Shown here: positions 8,567-17,721 of the stretch, one piece after another | Layout of the letters: every line of letters starts with the position of its first letter | Numbering within the stretch: position 1 is the first letter of the stretch | Assembly (NCBI RefSeq): GCF_000186865.1 | Contig: NW_008705564.1 | Location: forward strand, 122,502-158,698 | Length of the DNA: 36,197 bases | DNA from: Aureococcus anophagefferens | Taxonomy: Eukaryota; Sar; Pelagophyceae; Pelagomonadales; Pelagomonadaceae | Direction of reading: 5' to 3' | Notes under the pieces: generated by a model | The model's database searches: none | What the model saw: only the letters and a program-made list of their open reading frames with translations | What the model was told of the DNA's origin: nothing | Program-made: the position numbers and the translations under genes

Positions 8567-9262
8567 CTAGTCCCGCTTAAGCCGCCGCGCCGCGAGCCAC
8601 GCGGGGACCGCGACGCAGACCGCCGGCCCGCCGAAGTAGACGAGCGCGAGCGCGACGCCCGCGGCGCGGACGAGCGCGTCGGGCATGTCCGGCCGCTCGT
8701 AGATGGTCCAGGAGATGAGCTGGTGGAAGAACTCGGAGAACCCCTCCTCGCACGTCGGCCCCGCCGGGAGCTTTCGGGCGAACGCGGCCCAGGAGAGGGC
8801 CGGCGCGTCGAGGCGCCGCCACGTGATGACGCACGTCGCGCGGGAGCCGCGGTCGCGGTCGACGTAGGTGAGCATCTGCCCGAAGTGCTGGGGCACGGTG
8901 CGGCTGACGATGACGCCGTCGAAGTCGGCCGTCTCGTCGAGCGTCAGTGGGAAGCGCTTGCGCACGTTCCAGCCCAGCGTGAACGCGTCGTCGCCGACGC
9001 GGAACTCCCAGGCGCGGCACCGCGCCTTCGGCCGCCGGTCGTACCAGCGGCCGCCGACGTCCTCGAGGTCCGACTCGGCCAGGCAGACGAGGTCGAGCGC
9101 GTCGTCCGCGTTTATCTTCGCGTAGAAGTCGTCGAACATGGCCGGCGCGTCCGCGAAGCCGAAGTCGCGCACGTCGAGCGCGCGCCAGGCCTGGGCAGCA
9201 AAAGGGTGATTCAACGTCGCTTCAACATGAGTGTTCCGCGCGCTCGCGTTCCGGAAAAGCAT
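8567..9262 (-). CDS. Unknown protein with a C-terminal membrane segment
   Basis: 231 residues from ATG 9262 to TAG 8567-8569. The soluble part is acidic and mixed alpha/beta, with stretches such as DFDGVIVSRTVPQHFGQML and RATCVITWRRLDAPALSW, reminiscent of lipid-binding START-like domains but not close enough to assign. Residues about 198-225 are hydrophobic (AAGVALALVYFGGPAVCVAV) and end in a basic tail RRLKRD, so the protein could be tail-anchored. The start lies inside the tail of the upstream gene on the same strand (overlap 9222-9262), which suggests a missing intron or a different start in one of them. Convergent with the DJ-1 gene; 85 bases lie between their stops. Confidence 0.6.
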   Translation of the reverse strand: MLFRNASARNTHVEATLNHPFAAQAWRALDVRDFGFADAPAMFDDFYAKINADDALDLVCLAESDLEDVGGRWYDRRPKARCRAWEFRVGDDAFTLGWNVRKRFPLTLDETADFDGVIVSRTVPQHFGQMLTYVDRDRGSRATCVITWRRLDAPALSWAAFARKLPAGPTCEEGFSEFFHQLISWTIYERPDMPDALVRAAGVALALVYFGGPAVCVAVPAWLAARRLKRD

Positions 9263-10648
9263 CCACGCTTCGAGGCCGTTCCAAGAGATGATCGATCGTC
9301 CAAGAATCAGCCGAAACGAGTGGAAAACGGCCGAGATAGGAGCCTTTGAAGTTGGGAATTTCGCACCCTTTTCCTGCCCCGCGCCAGGCCTGGAAGACCG
9401 ACGACGGCGCGTAGCGGCCGTCCAGGACGCGGGTCACGTCGCCGGCGACCCAGAGGAGCTTGTAGAAGGCCGTCATGTGGCTGTGCACCTTGTTGCGCAC
9501 GAGCCGCCCGTTGAAGGGGATCTTCACGTTGGACCAGGCCATGCTGTCGTAGTCGATGGGCGCGGGGAACGTGCGGACGAACGTCTGCTGGTTGTTGCGG
9601 TCCGTGCGGCCCGGGACGCCCGTGATGAAGCTCGACAGGACCTGCGGCGCGTCCGCGAAGTCGCGCCCGTGGCGCCAGCGGATGCCCGTCTGGAAGTACC
9701 ACTCGAGCGGCGGCGACCCGCGCGCGCGGACGTCGTTGATCTCGCCCTCGAGGTCGACGGGCTCGCCCGCGAACTTGGCGGAGCCCAGGGGCCAGGTCTC
9801 GTGCAGGCACGCGACGCCGCCGCGGTCGCTCCGGCACTCGTAGTCGCCGTGCCTGCCGGGGACGGACGCCTTCCGGAAGCGCGCGCGCCGGACGCCGGAA
9901 CGCGCCACTCGAAGAACCAGGACGCGTTGTAGCAGGGCTTCGACGCGCCCAGGCCGCAGTAGTACTCGCCGAGCCGCGGCCGCACGCCCGGCGCGAAGGC
10001 GAGGTGGACGTGGTGGACGTGGATCGGCGGGTAGCCGAGGACGGCGCCGGCGCCGTCGGTGACGACGATGGAGTTGGCCTCGATGTAGACGCCGCCGCCT
10101 TTTAGCTTGTCCGTCAGCGCGAGCGCGTCGGCCCAGCCGAGCTGCCACCAGTCGTAGCCGCCCGACGAGTAGAAGGGGCCCACGCGCTCGCTCGCCCAGG
10201 TCCCGCCGCCGTCGACGTCCTCCACCTCGCAGGTCCCGAACGCGATCGTCACGTCCTCGTTCGGGTCGCCGGCGGTCAGCGGGACGCCGCGGCGCAGGCG
10301 GTTGCCCCAGGAGTACTGGTCCTCGTTCTCCGGGAGCAGGTCGTGGTTCCGGAAGCCCTGGAAGTCGGACGTCGTCTCGTAGTAGTTGGCCGTGGCCAGG
10401 CGCTTCGCCGTCGCGAACGGCACGGCCGTCTCCGCGAACTGGCGCTGGCACTCGTCGTTCAGGCGATGCATCTCCGCCTCGGAGGCGTGGGGCTCGCCGC
10501 CGTTGCCGTAGGCCACGCCGGGCACGACGCCGTGCATGTCGCCGTAGATGGCATCGTCCAGCGACGGCGTCACCATGCGATCGATGGGCGCCGGCAGCGG
10601 CCGCGGCGCGGCGGCCACGCACGCGAAGACGACGGCCGCGCGGGCCAT
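9222..10648 (-). CDS. Secreted His-rich protein of unknown function, with one frame change
   Basis: The ATG at 10648 begins MARAAVVFACVAAAPRPLPA, a likely signal peptide. The first 249 codons run to FFEWR at 9902, including the His cluster GYPPIHVHHVHLAF, several paired Cys, and Trp/Tyr-rich segments. The frame then shifts: from 9869 it continues as ASVPGRHGDYECRSDRGG and on through HSHMTAFYKLLWVAGD to a stop at 9222. Either a 32-base GT-AG intron (9901-9870) or a two-base slip in the GC run at 9879-9888 would connect them, giving about 464 residues. His clusters suggest a metal site (as in type II copper monooxygenases), but no family is confirmed. The last 60 codons are less GC-rich and overlap the next gene, so the true 3' end is uncertain. 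Confidence 0.6.
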
Positions 10649-11031
10649 CACGCGGCTGAGCACGCGGGCTGCTACGGCGGGCTATCGGCGGGCTGCCCCA
10701 TGCCAGGCTTGGCCTCGATTTGTTCAACAATCGAGATTCTTGCAGCTCACTTAAAATTGCGCGAGACGATAGACGCAGCCTTTTTGTGTTCTCGAATCCG
10801 TGCCAGCCTCGCATGGACGGCGATGTGAAGCACCGCGCGACGCGCGCGACGCGTGCGACGCGCCCACAGCAACAACAGCCTTTGCAGCAGCGACTCGCGG
10901 CCGCCAGCCCTTCGCGCCGCCAGCTTTGCGTTCGCATGAATCCTGCGCGCGCCAGCGAGCCCGACCTTGAAAGCGCAATCATCTAGACGACCGCGCGCTG
11001 AGCCATGTCCACGCAGCGCTGAGCCCATTGA
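10649..11031. promoter_or_regulatory. Divergent upstream region of the His-rich gene and the PKS locus
   Basis: About 380 bases with no convincing gene on either strand. It contains AT-richer patches (for example ACTTAAAATTGCG near 10748) and a purine/pyrimidine-alternating GC run with repeated GACGCG units near 10835-10862. An ATG at 11005 is in the PKS frame but meets TGA within five codons, and two more stops follow up to 11031, so a short first exon with an intron, or a more distant start, is needed for the PKS gene. Confidence 0.4.
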
Positions 11032-13446
11032 CCGCCGCTGCCGCCCGAGCCGGGCGGCGGCGCGCGGCGCGGCCGCCGGCCCGATCGTCTCGACGAGCAG
11101 CCCGCATCACTCTTTGACCCTCCCTGGCTTCTGCCGGCGCCGCTGCTCGGCGGCTCCGCGGACGCGGCGCTCCTGCGCGCGCCGCCGCTGTCGTCAGACC
11201 GCTCGGCCGCCGGCGTCGCCTTCCACGGCGACACCGCGTCCGCGCTCGCGCACTGGTTCTGCCCCGAGGCGCGCGCGTGGCTGCGCCGCTCCGAGTAGGG
11301 CTGGGCCGGCTGGCGCGACGCCTGGGACCCCTGCGGCCTCGGCGCCTGGCGGCCCTTCGACCAGGTCCTGGACGCGTCCGAGGCGCCGTTCTATCGCTGG
11401 TTCGCGGGCGGCTTCCTGAACGCGTGCTTCGACGCCCTCGACCGCCACGTCGGCGACGGTTTCGGCGCGCGGCCCGCCGTGATCGACGACGGCGAGGACT
11501 GGGTCCGCGGCGCGCCCGCCGCGAGCCGCGGCGCGGCCTACCGCGCCGTCGTCGAGGACGCGGCCGCGGCTGCGGCGGCGCTCGCGCGGCTCGGCCTCGA
11601 CCCGCTGCGCATCCTCATGCTCTCGAACACGCACCTCGAGCTCTTCGTCTGGACCCTCGCGGGCGCGCGCCTCGGCGCCGTCTACTCGGCGTGCGCGCCG
11701 GGCCTCGCGCCGCGGAGCGTCGCGGCTCGCGTCGCGGACCTCGCGCCGACGCTCGTGCTCTGCGACGGCCTCGAGCGGCCCCGGGCGGTCGCCGCCGTCG
11801 ACCTCCTGGACGCGACGCCCCTGGTCCTCGCGTTTTCGACGGATCTCGACGCGCGGCGCGGCGCGCGCGGCCGACCGGATCTCGCCGCGCGGCGGAAGCG
11901 GCGGCCGCGCGCGTCGGCCCGATCGCGCCTCGCGAAGCTGCTTCGACCGGTCCCCGTCGAGGCCAATGTTCCTCTTTTTGTTTTGTACACGTCGGGTTCC
12001 ACGGGCCGACCGAAGGGCGTCGTCCACTGCCACGGCTACGTCTCCGGAGTATTACTCACGCTCCAGGGCAACTTCGACGCCGCGCCCGGCGTCGACGTCG
12101 TCATGGTCGCCGCGACGCCGGGCTGGATCACGGGCCAGTCCTACATGATTTACGGCGCCTTATCCATGGGCCTCACGAGCGTCATCACGAACTCGTCCCC
12201 GCTGAGCCCCTTCGCGACGCGCTTCGCCGCGGTGCTCGAGCGCTACGCCGTCTCCGTCTTCAAGGCCGGCGTCGCCTTCGTCAAGACCTTCGCGGCCGCC
12301 GGCAAGGACGCGGACCTGGAAGCCTACGACCTCTCCGCGCTCCGCGTCGCCACGTTCTGCGCCGAGCCGACGGCGCCGAAGGTCTAGCGCTACGCGATGC
12401 GCCACCTGGTCCCGAACTACGTGAATTCCTACTGGGCCACGGAGCACGGCGGCATGGTCCTGAGCCACCCCTACGGCGCGCCGCTCTTACCGGACGCGAC
12501 GGCGACGCCCGCGCCCTGGGTCGACTGCGGCGTCTTCCTCTTCGACGACGACGGCGGCTTTATAGGGCCCGCGGACGACGGCGCCGTCGGCGACCTCGTC
12601 GTCGAGGCGCCCTACCCCTACCTGGCGCGGACCCTCTGGGGCGACGCGGCCCGCGCGGGCGCACGCGGCTGGGTCGGCGACCTGGAGCGCTTCCGGGAGA
12701 CCTACTTCTTCGACGCGGGCGGCGACTTTCGCTTCCGCGTCGGCGACCGCGCCGCCAGGGTCGGAAACGGACGCTACGTGCTCCTCGGCCGCAGCGACGA
12801 CGTCATCAACCGCAACGGCCACCGCCTGTCCACGGGCGAGATCGAGGCGGCGGTGCTCGGCGCCGACGGGTGCCCCTTCGCGTACTGCGTCGCCGTCGGA
12901 GCGCCGAGCGAGTTGTCCGGCCAGGACCCCCTCGTCGTCGGCGTCCTCCGCGCGGGTGAGCCGCCGCCGGACCGCGCGCGGAAGGCTGCCCTCACGCGCG
13001 CCGTCGAGGGCGCGCTCGGGGGCCACTACGGCCCCGCGGACTACCTCGCGGTCGAGGCCCTGCCGGAGACGCACAGCGGCAAGTACCTCCGGCGCGTCGT
13101 CCGGGCCCTCGCGCGCGGCGACCCGGCCCGGGAGAACCTGCAGACGCTGCGGAACCCCGAGGCCGTCGCGGACCTGGAGCGGGTCCTCGCGGCGTGGCGG
13201 TCCCGCGGCGCCGCCGCGCCGGCGCCGTCCGACCCGAGCGCGGTCCTCGCGGCCGCGGTCCTCGACCTCCTGGGCACGGCCATCGACGACGGCGCGCCGC
13301 TCATGGCGTCGGGCGTCACGTCGACGATGATGAGTTGGCTCCTGTCGCGCGTCTCGGGGGACCTGCGCACGTCCCTGTCGCCGTCGGTGCTCTTCGACCG
13401 CCCGAGCGTCGGAGCCCTCGCGGGCCTCTTCGCGGACAGCGCCGCG
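11032..13446 (+). CDS. PKS segment 1: acyl-CoA synthetase loading domain and ACP1
   Basis: From about 11.26 to 13.2 kb runs an acetyl/propionyl-CoA synthetase-type adenylation domain: the N-terminal segment SEAPFYRWFAGGFLNACFDA, P-loop YTSGSTGRPKG (11986-12018), NSYWATEHGG, hinge GRSDDVINRNGHRLSTGEIE, and the C-terminal catalytic Lys in PETHSGKYLRR (Lys at 13081). It would activate a short carboxylic acid as starter and pass it to ACP1 (13.2-13.44 kb). ACP1 has the phosphopantetheine Ser (13321) but in GVTS instead of GxDS, so carrier function is less certain. In-frame TAG at 11296 and 12385 interrupt the domain; the second falls where relatives keep a continuous helix (APKV-stop-RYAMRHL). 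No start ATG is visible in this frame after the stops before 11032. Confidence 0.8.
11296..11298 (+). other. In-frame TAG stop 1 (N-terminus of synthetase domain)
   Basis: Reads WLRRSE-stop-GWAGWRDAW within the N-terminal segment of the acyl-CoA synthetase. Both flanks look like coding sequence. Confidence 0.8.
12385..12387 (+). other. In-frame TAG stop 2 (middle of synthetase domain)
   Basis: Reads CAEPTAPKV-stop-RYAMRHLVPNYVN between two conserved blocks of the synthetase; no room for an intron because the homology is contiguous. A Gln (CAG) ancestor is plausible. Confidence 0.85.
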
Positions 13447-15501
13447 CGGCCGCGGCGTCGCCACGGGTCTCCTGCTCCCCGTGGCGCATGCGTCGCGTTG
13501 GCCGCGTGCTCGTTCCTGCTCCCTGGGGGCGTCCGCTCCGTCCGGGCCCTCGGCGCGCTCCTGGCGAGCCGCGCGTCGACGCCGGGCCGCGCGCCCGCGG
13601 CGCGGTGGGCGCCGCCCTCCTACGGGTCCTTCGCCGGAGCTTTGTGCTTCTCCGGCGTCGACGCGAGCCCGCTCGAGGCCTCGGCGATGGACCCGCAGCA
13701 GCGCTGGATTCTCGAGCACGCGGCGGCGTCGCTCGCGCGCCTCGGGGACGCGGGCGTCGTCGTCGCCATCCAGGGGTCGTCGAGCGGCGTCTTCGCCGAC
13801 AACACATCCGGCACATCGTCGACACCCGCCTTCCGGGCGACGAGCCACGCCCTGTCCGTCGCCTCGGGCCGCGCGTCCTACGCGCTCGGGCTGACGAAGT
13901 TCTGCGCGACCGTCGACACGGCCTGCTCGTCGACGCTGACGGCCCTCGCCGTCGCCGTGCGCTGCGGCGACGCGCCCGTCGCCGTCGTCGGCGTCCAGGT
14001 CCTGGAGCGGCGCTTTTCCGACATCTTCGCCGCCGCGGGCATGCTGTCGCCGCGCGGGCGCTGCCACGCGTGGGACGCGCGCGCGGACGGCTACTGCCGC
14101 GGCGAGGGCGCCGGCGCCCAGGTCGTCGTCGAGGACGCGGCGCGCGTCGTCGTCGGCGGCGTGGCCGTGCGCCAGGACGGCCGCAGCCTGAGCCTCACGG
14201 CGCCGAACGGCGCTGCGCAGGCCGCGCTCCTCGCCGACGCCGGCGGCGCGGGCCCGGACCGCCTCGAGGCGCACGGCACGGGCACGGCCCTGGGCGACCC
14301 CGTCGAACTCGGCGCCGCCGTCGACGCCCTGGAGGACCTTGAGGTCGGGGCCGTCAAGGCGACCGTCGCGCACCTCGAGGCCGCCGCGGCCGCCGCGGGC
14401 GTGCTCGCGCTCCGAAGCCCATCGGCGAACGCGGAGGCGCGGCGGCTCAGCGCGCACGTCGCGCCGCTGCTCAACGGGCCCGTGCGGCTCCCCGTCGACG
14501 TCGCTTTTTGAGAGGCGCGGGAGGACCGCGCGAGCTCCTTCGGCTACAGCGGCACGATCGCGCACGGCCGCTTTTTTTCGCGGGGCGCGCCGGCGACGAC
14601 GGCCGCGCCGGGCGCGTCCTCGTTCTTCCGCGGGACGACGGCCTACGTCGTGGAAGTCCACGCGCTCGCCTCGGACGTGTTTCCGGCCGCGACCTTCTCC
14701 GAGCACGTCGTCGGCGGCGCGGCGCTCTTCCCGGGCGTCGCGTACGTCGAGCTCGCCGCGGCGCGCGGCGCGGCGCTGCTGTCGCGCGTGAGCTTCCTGC
14801 GGCCCTGCGTCTTCGCGGGTGACGTGTCGATGCGCTTCGCCGGCGACGGCAGCTTCGAGGTCTCGAGCCGCGGCGCGGTGCGCGCCCGGGGCCGGGTCGA
14901 CGAATCCGCGCCACCATTTCCGACGAGCAGAACCGCTTCACCGGTGAGGCTCGCCGTCGGTGCCCCGGTCTCGTCTCGCACGCGGCCTTCCTTTTGAAAT
15001 GCGCCCTCTATTGTGGCGTGCGACCGCCCGGATTCGCGCCGCGGGCCCGTCGCGCGGAAACGTCCTCGGAGCGACGCGGCCCGCAGATTCCGCGAGCGAT
15101 GGTCCCGTGCGTTGCTCCACTTTTTTCAACAACGCCGGGCCTTTCGCGGCTCCGACGCGGGACGCCCCTCTTTTCTCGGCGACCTCAGCCTCTGCCGCGT
15201 AGCACCGGGAGCTCCGAGACCGCCGCCTCTGCCGCCGCCGAGGTCGACGCGCGCGCCGCGTCGCGCCGCGCCGCCGCGAGGCGCGGCGGACGTCGTCCAT
15301 TCAACCGCCGCGGCGCTCCTGGGCACGCGGGTCCCGGCGGAGGCGTCGCTCGTGGCCGCCGGGCTCGACTCGATCGGCGCGACGGAGCTCGCTCGGTCGC
15401 TCGGCGACGCCCTCGGCGAGGAGCTGCCGTCGACGCTCGTCTTCGACCTTCCGTCGGTGGCGGCGATCGCGGCGTCCTTCGCCCCGGCGCCGGTCGCGAG
15501 C
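13447..15501 (+). CDS. PKS segment 2: KS1 - DH1 - ACP2
   Basis: KS1 (about 13.47-14.58 kb) has a compact N-terminus (CSFLLPGG), MDPQQR, catalytic Cys in DTACSST (13924), His in EAHGTGT (14272) and the second His in KATVAHLEA, then SSFGYSGTIAHG. It is roughly 60 residues shorter than a typical modular KS between the FPGG-like motif and MDPQQ. DH1 (14.65-14.9 kb) shows the HxxxGxxxxP active-site motif as HVVGGAALFP (His 14704) but only the first hotdog. ACP2 (15.29-15.49 kb) has AAGLDSIGATEL with Ser at 15370. TGA stops at 14509 and 14995 fall in the KS tail and in the DH-ACP linker. Around 14.94-15.2 kb another frame reads SHAAFLLKC, similar to the tail after DH4, so a small intron or a pair of compensating frameshifts is possible there. 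Confidence 0.82.
14509..14511 (+). other. In-frame TGA stop 3 (C-terminal tail of KS1)
   Basis: Reads VDVAF-stop-EAREDRASSFGYSG. The flanking block SSFGYSGTIAHG is the conserved KS end, so the stop lies inside the domain. No redox motif surrounds it, so selenocysteine is unlikely. Confidence 0.8.
14995..14997 (+). other. In-frame TGA stop 4 (DH1-ACP2 linker)
   Basis: Lies in a weakly conserved linker. It could be removed by an intron beginning at the GTGAGG at 14944, or reflect a local frame change; hence less informative than the stops inside domains. Confidence 0.6.
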
Positions 15502-16740
15502 GCCGAATCTTCGCTTCAACAAGTGAGTTTTTCGGTCGACGCCGCGCCTTCGTCGCGGAGCGTTGCGGTCGCGCGGACTTTTTCCGCGCTGCTCCCCGGG
15601 CCGCTCGAAGACTGCCTTTTCTTCGGTCTTTCGACGGCTTCGACGAGCGTTGCGTCCGCGGGGTATGGTTCCTTCCTCGGCGACCGCGCGTCGAATCTGG
15701 CGGCGTTCGGTATATCGACTCGGGAGGCGGCGGAGCTGGACGCGTCCGCGGGCCTCGTCCTCGAGGCGACGTCCGCGGCGCTGGGCGACCTCGCTCGCAC
15801 GCACGTCGGCATCTTTCTCGGCGCCGGCGGCTTCATCATGAGCGCCGCAATCAACACGATGGGCTCGAGAGGATCGAGGCCGCCGTCGGTCTACGCCGGG
15901 ACCGCCGTCGCGCTCTCCGTCGCCTCGGGCCGCGCGTCCTACGCGCTCGGCCTGACGGGGCCGTGCCTGACGCTCGACACGGCGTGCTCGTCGTCTCTGG
16001 TTGCTTTGCATGCGGCCTCGTCCGCGCTCCGGAACGACGAGTGCGCGAGGGCCGCCGCGACGGGCGTCTGCGTCGTCATCGAGGAAACGACGCGCGCGTT
16101 CTCCGCCGCGGGCATGCTCTCCGCGCGGGGCCGGTGCCACACCTTTGACTGGCGCGCCGACGGCTACTGCCGCGGCGAGGGCGTCGGCGCCTTTGTCCTC
16201 GAGGATGACGCTGGCTCCGTCGCGAGCCGCGGGACCTCGGTGCAGCAGGACGGGGCCTCGGCGTCCCTCACGGCCCCGAACGGATCCTCGCAGCGGCGTC
16301 TCATCGCATCCATCGACGCTCCGCGGACTTGTCTCGAGGCCCACGGCACGGGCACGGCCCTCGGGGATCCCATCGAGGTCGCCGCGGCCGCCGCCGCGCT
16401 CCGCGGCCACGACGCGCGCTGCGCGTCGCTCAAGGCGAACATGGGCCATCTCGAGTCGAGCGCGGCGGCCGCCGGACTCGCCTGCCTCATCGTTGCGCGG
16501 CTCGATCTCGGCGTGACGCCGCCGAATACGTAGCTCCGGCGGCTCAACGAGCACCTCGCCGCGCACGCAAAGGCCTTTCGAATGCCTGTGGACGTCGACG
16601 CCTTTCCCGGCGAGCCGTCGTGCCGGCTGAGCTCCTTCGGATTCAGCGGGACCATCGCCCACGGCGCCTACGTCCGCGCGGCGGGGCCGCGGCTGCTGTC
16701 TGCTCCGTCGTCCTCCGCGTTTCGCGGCGCCGTCGTCCGA
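15502..16740 (+). CDS. PKS segment 3: KS2
   Basis: A ketosynthase with the full catalytic triad: Cys in DTACSSS (15985), His in EAHGTGTALGDP (about 16344) and His in KANMGHLES, ending SSFGFSGTIAHG. From YGSFLGDRASN (15664) to about 16727 it is a near copy of KS5 (about two dozen base differences in 1.06 kb, one 3-base indel). It carries an in-frame TAG at 16531 at the PPN-T-stop-LRRLN position. KS2 is followed not by a DH and ACP but by an FSH1-type hydrolase, so it is the last condensing domain of the first supermodule. Confidence 0.85.
15664..16727 (+). repeat. Duplicated KS block, copy A
   Basis: Aligns base for base with 26903-27969 at a constant offset of 11239 until a 3-base indel near the right end. 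By eye about 24 substitutions, roughly 97-98% identity, including the shared in-frame TAG. Other KS domains in the window are far more different from each other. Confidence 0.9.
16531..16533 (+). other. In-frame TAG stop 5 (KS2)
   Basis: Reads TPPNT-stop-LRRLNEHL. The equivalent residue is Ala in KS3 and KS6, Leu in KS4 and Gln (CAG) in KS8. The identical TAG occurs in KS5 at 27770. Confidence 0.9.
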
Positions 16741-17721
16741 AGGAGCGCGACGATCGGACGGCTCGCGCCTCCCGCGACCGCGCGCTTCCCGCCAGTCTGC
16801 GAGTGTCGAGCGCTGGTCGTCGGGAGCATCACCCGGACACCTATTGCAAAGCCACTCTTTATCCCGCTCGCCCTGTGGGCGCTCTCCGCGCGCCCGCCCC
16901 CGCGCGGCGGCGCGATCCGCGCCCGCGCCGCCGCGCGCCGTGTCCGCCGGCGGCCGCGGATGCTCTTCTTCCACGGCATGGACACCTACGGCGAGTTCCA
17001 GGCGACGACCCTCGCGCACCAGGGCTGGGCGGCCCTCGAGTGGGTCACGGTCTCCGCGCCGCATCGCGGCTCGGATTTCTCACGCGGCGCCGGCGGCCCC
17101 GCGCTCCGGGAGCGCTTCGGCTACGCGGCGGCCAGGTCGCGATCCTGGCGCCTCCTGGCGCGCTACTCGCTCGCGAGCGCCAGCCAGGCTGACATGTTCG
17201 CCCGGGTCCGCGCGGCCGCGGACGACGGCGGATCCGCGGCGGGCGACGCGGCCGGCCGCGACGCGTCGCTCGCGGCCGCGGCGCGCTGCGGCGCGGACCA
17301 GGCGCCACTCGACGGCGTCGCGGGCATCAGCGAGGGCGCGGCCCTGGGGTTCCTCGTCGTCGCGCTCGGAAACGTCCCGGGGGCAAAGCGCTTGCTCGGC
17401 GTCGCGCCGCTCGCCGCCGCCGGCGACGCCGCGCGCTACGACGAGCCCCTCCCCGCGGGCGCGGCGGCGCTCATGCTCGTCGGCGTCGCGGACGCGCCGG
17501 ACGTGCACCACATGGCCGGCCGCGCCGCGGCGGCGTTCCCGCGGGGCGGCGTCGCGACGTTCGAAGGCGGCCACAAGCTGCCGCGCGCGACGCCGCGGCT
17601 CGCCGCCGCCGCGGACGCGCTCTTTTCCGGCGAGGCGCCGGCGGCGGGTCCCCGGCGGGGCGCGCCGACAAGAGATCATTTCTATTGTTCATCCAACCAT
17701 GCCGAAGCATCCTTGACGGCG
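16741..17721 (+). CDS. PKS segment 4: FSH1-type serine hydrolase (release enzyme), copy 1
   Basis: An alpha/beta hydrolase of the FSH1 (LovG-like) family from Met 16960: first strand and oxyanion region RMLFFHGMDTYGEFQ, nucleophile elbow GISEGA (Ser 17329), acid strand VGVADAPDVHHM, and catalytic His in GGHKLPR (17572). About 230 residues, the normal length for the family. In fungi LovG-type enzymes act separately to free the product from an iterative PKS; here the domain follows KS2 in the same frame, so it may be a built-in thioesterase or a separate small gene. About 60% identical by eye to the copy at 34.3 kb. The stretch 16.73-16.95 kb between KS2 and the hydrolase is low-complexity linker. 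Confidence 0.8.

Noticed and set aside
14509..14997. The two TGA codons in the PKS as selenocysteine
   Set aside because: No Cys partner, redox fold or conserved Cys in paralogues near either codon; Gly (GGA) or a frame change explains them better.
16531..16533. Intron removing the TAG in KS2 and KS5
   Set aside because: The codons on both sides align with other KS domains without any extra length, so there is no room for an intron.
17323..17337. GISEG motif as an acyltransferase GHSxG active site
   Set aside because: The surrounding order (FFHGMDTY, GISEGA, GGHKLPR) is that of FSH1-type hydrolases, and no AT-specific motif follows.
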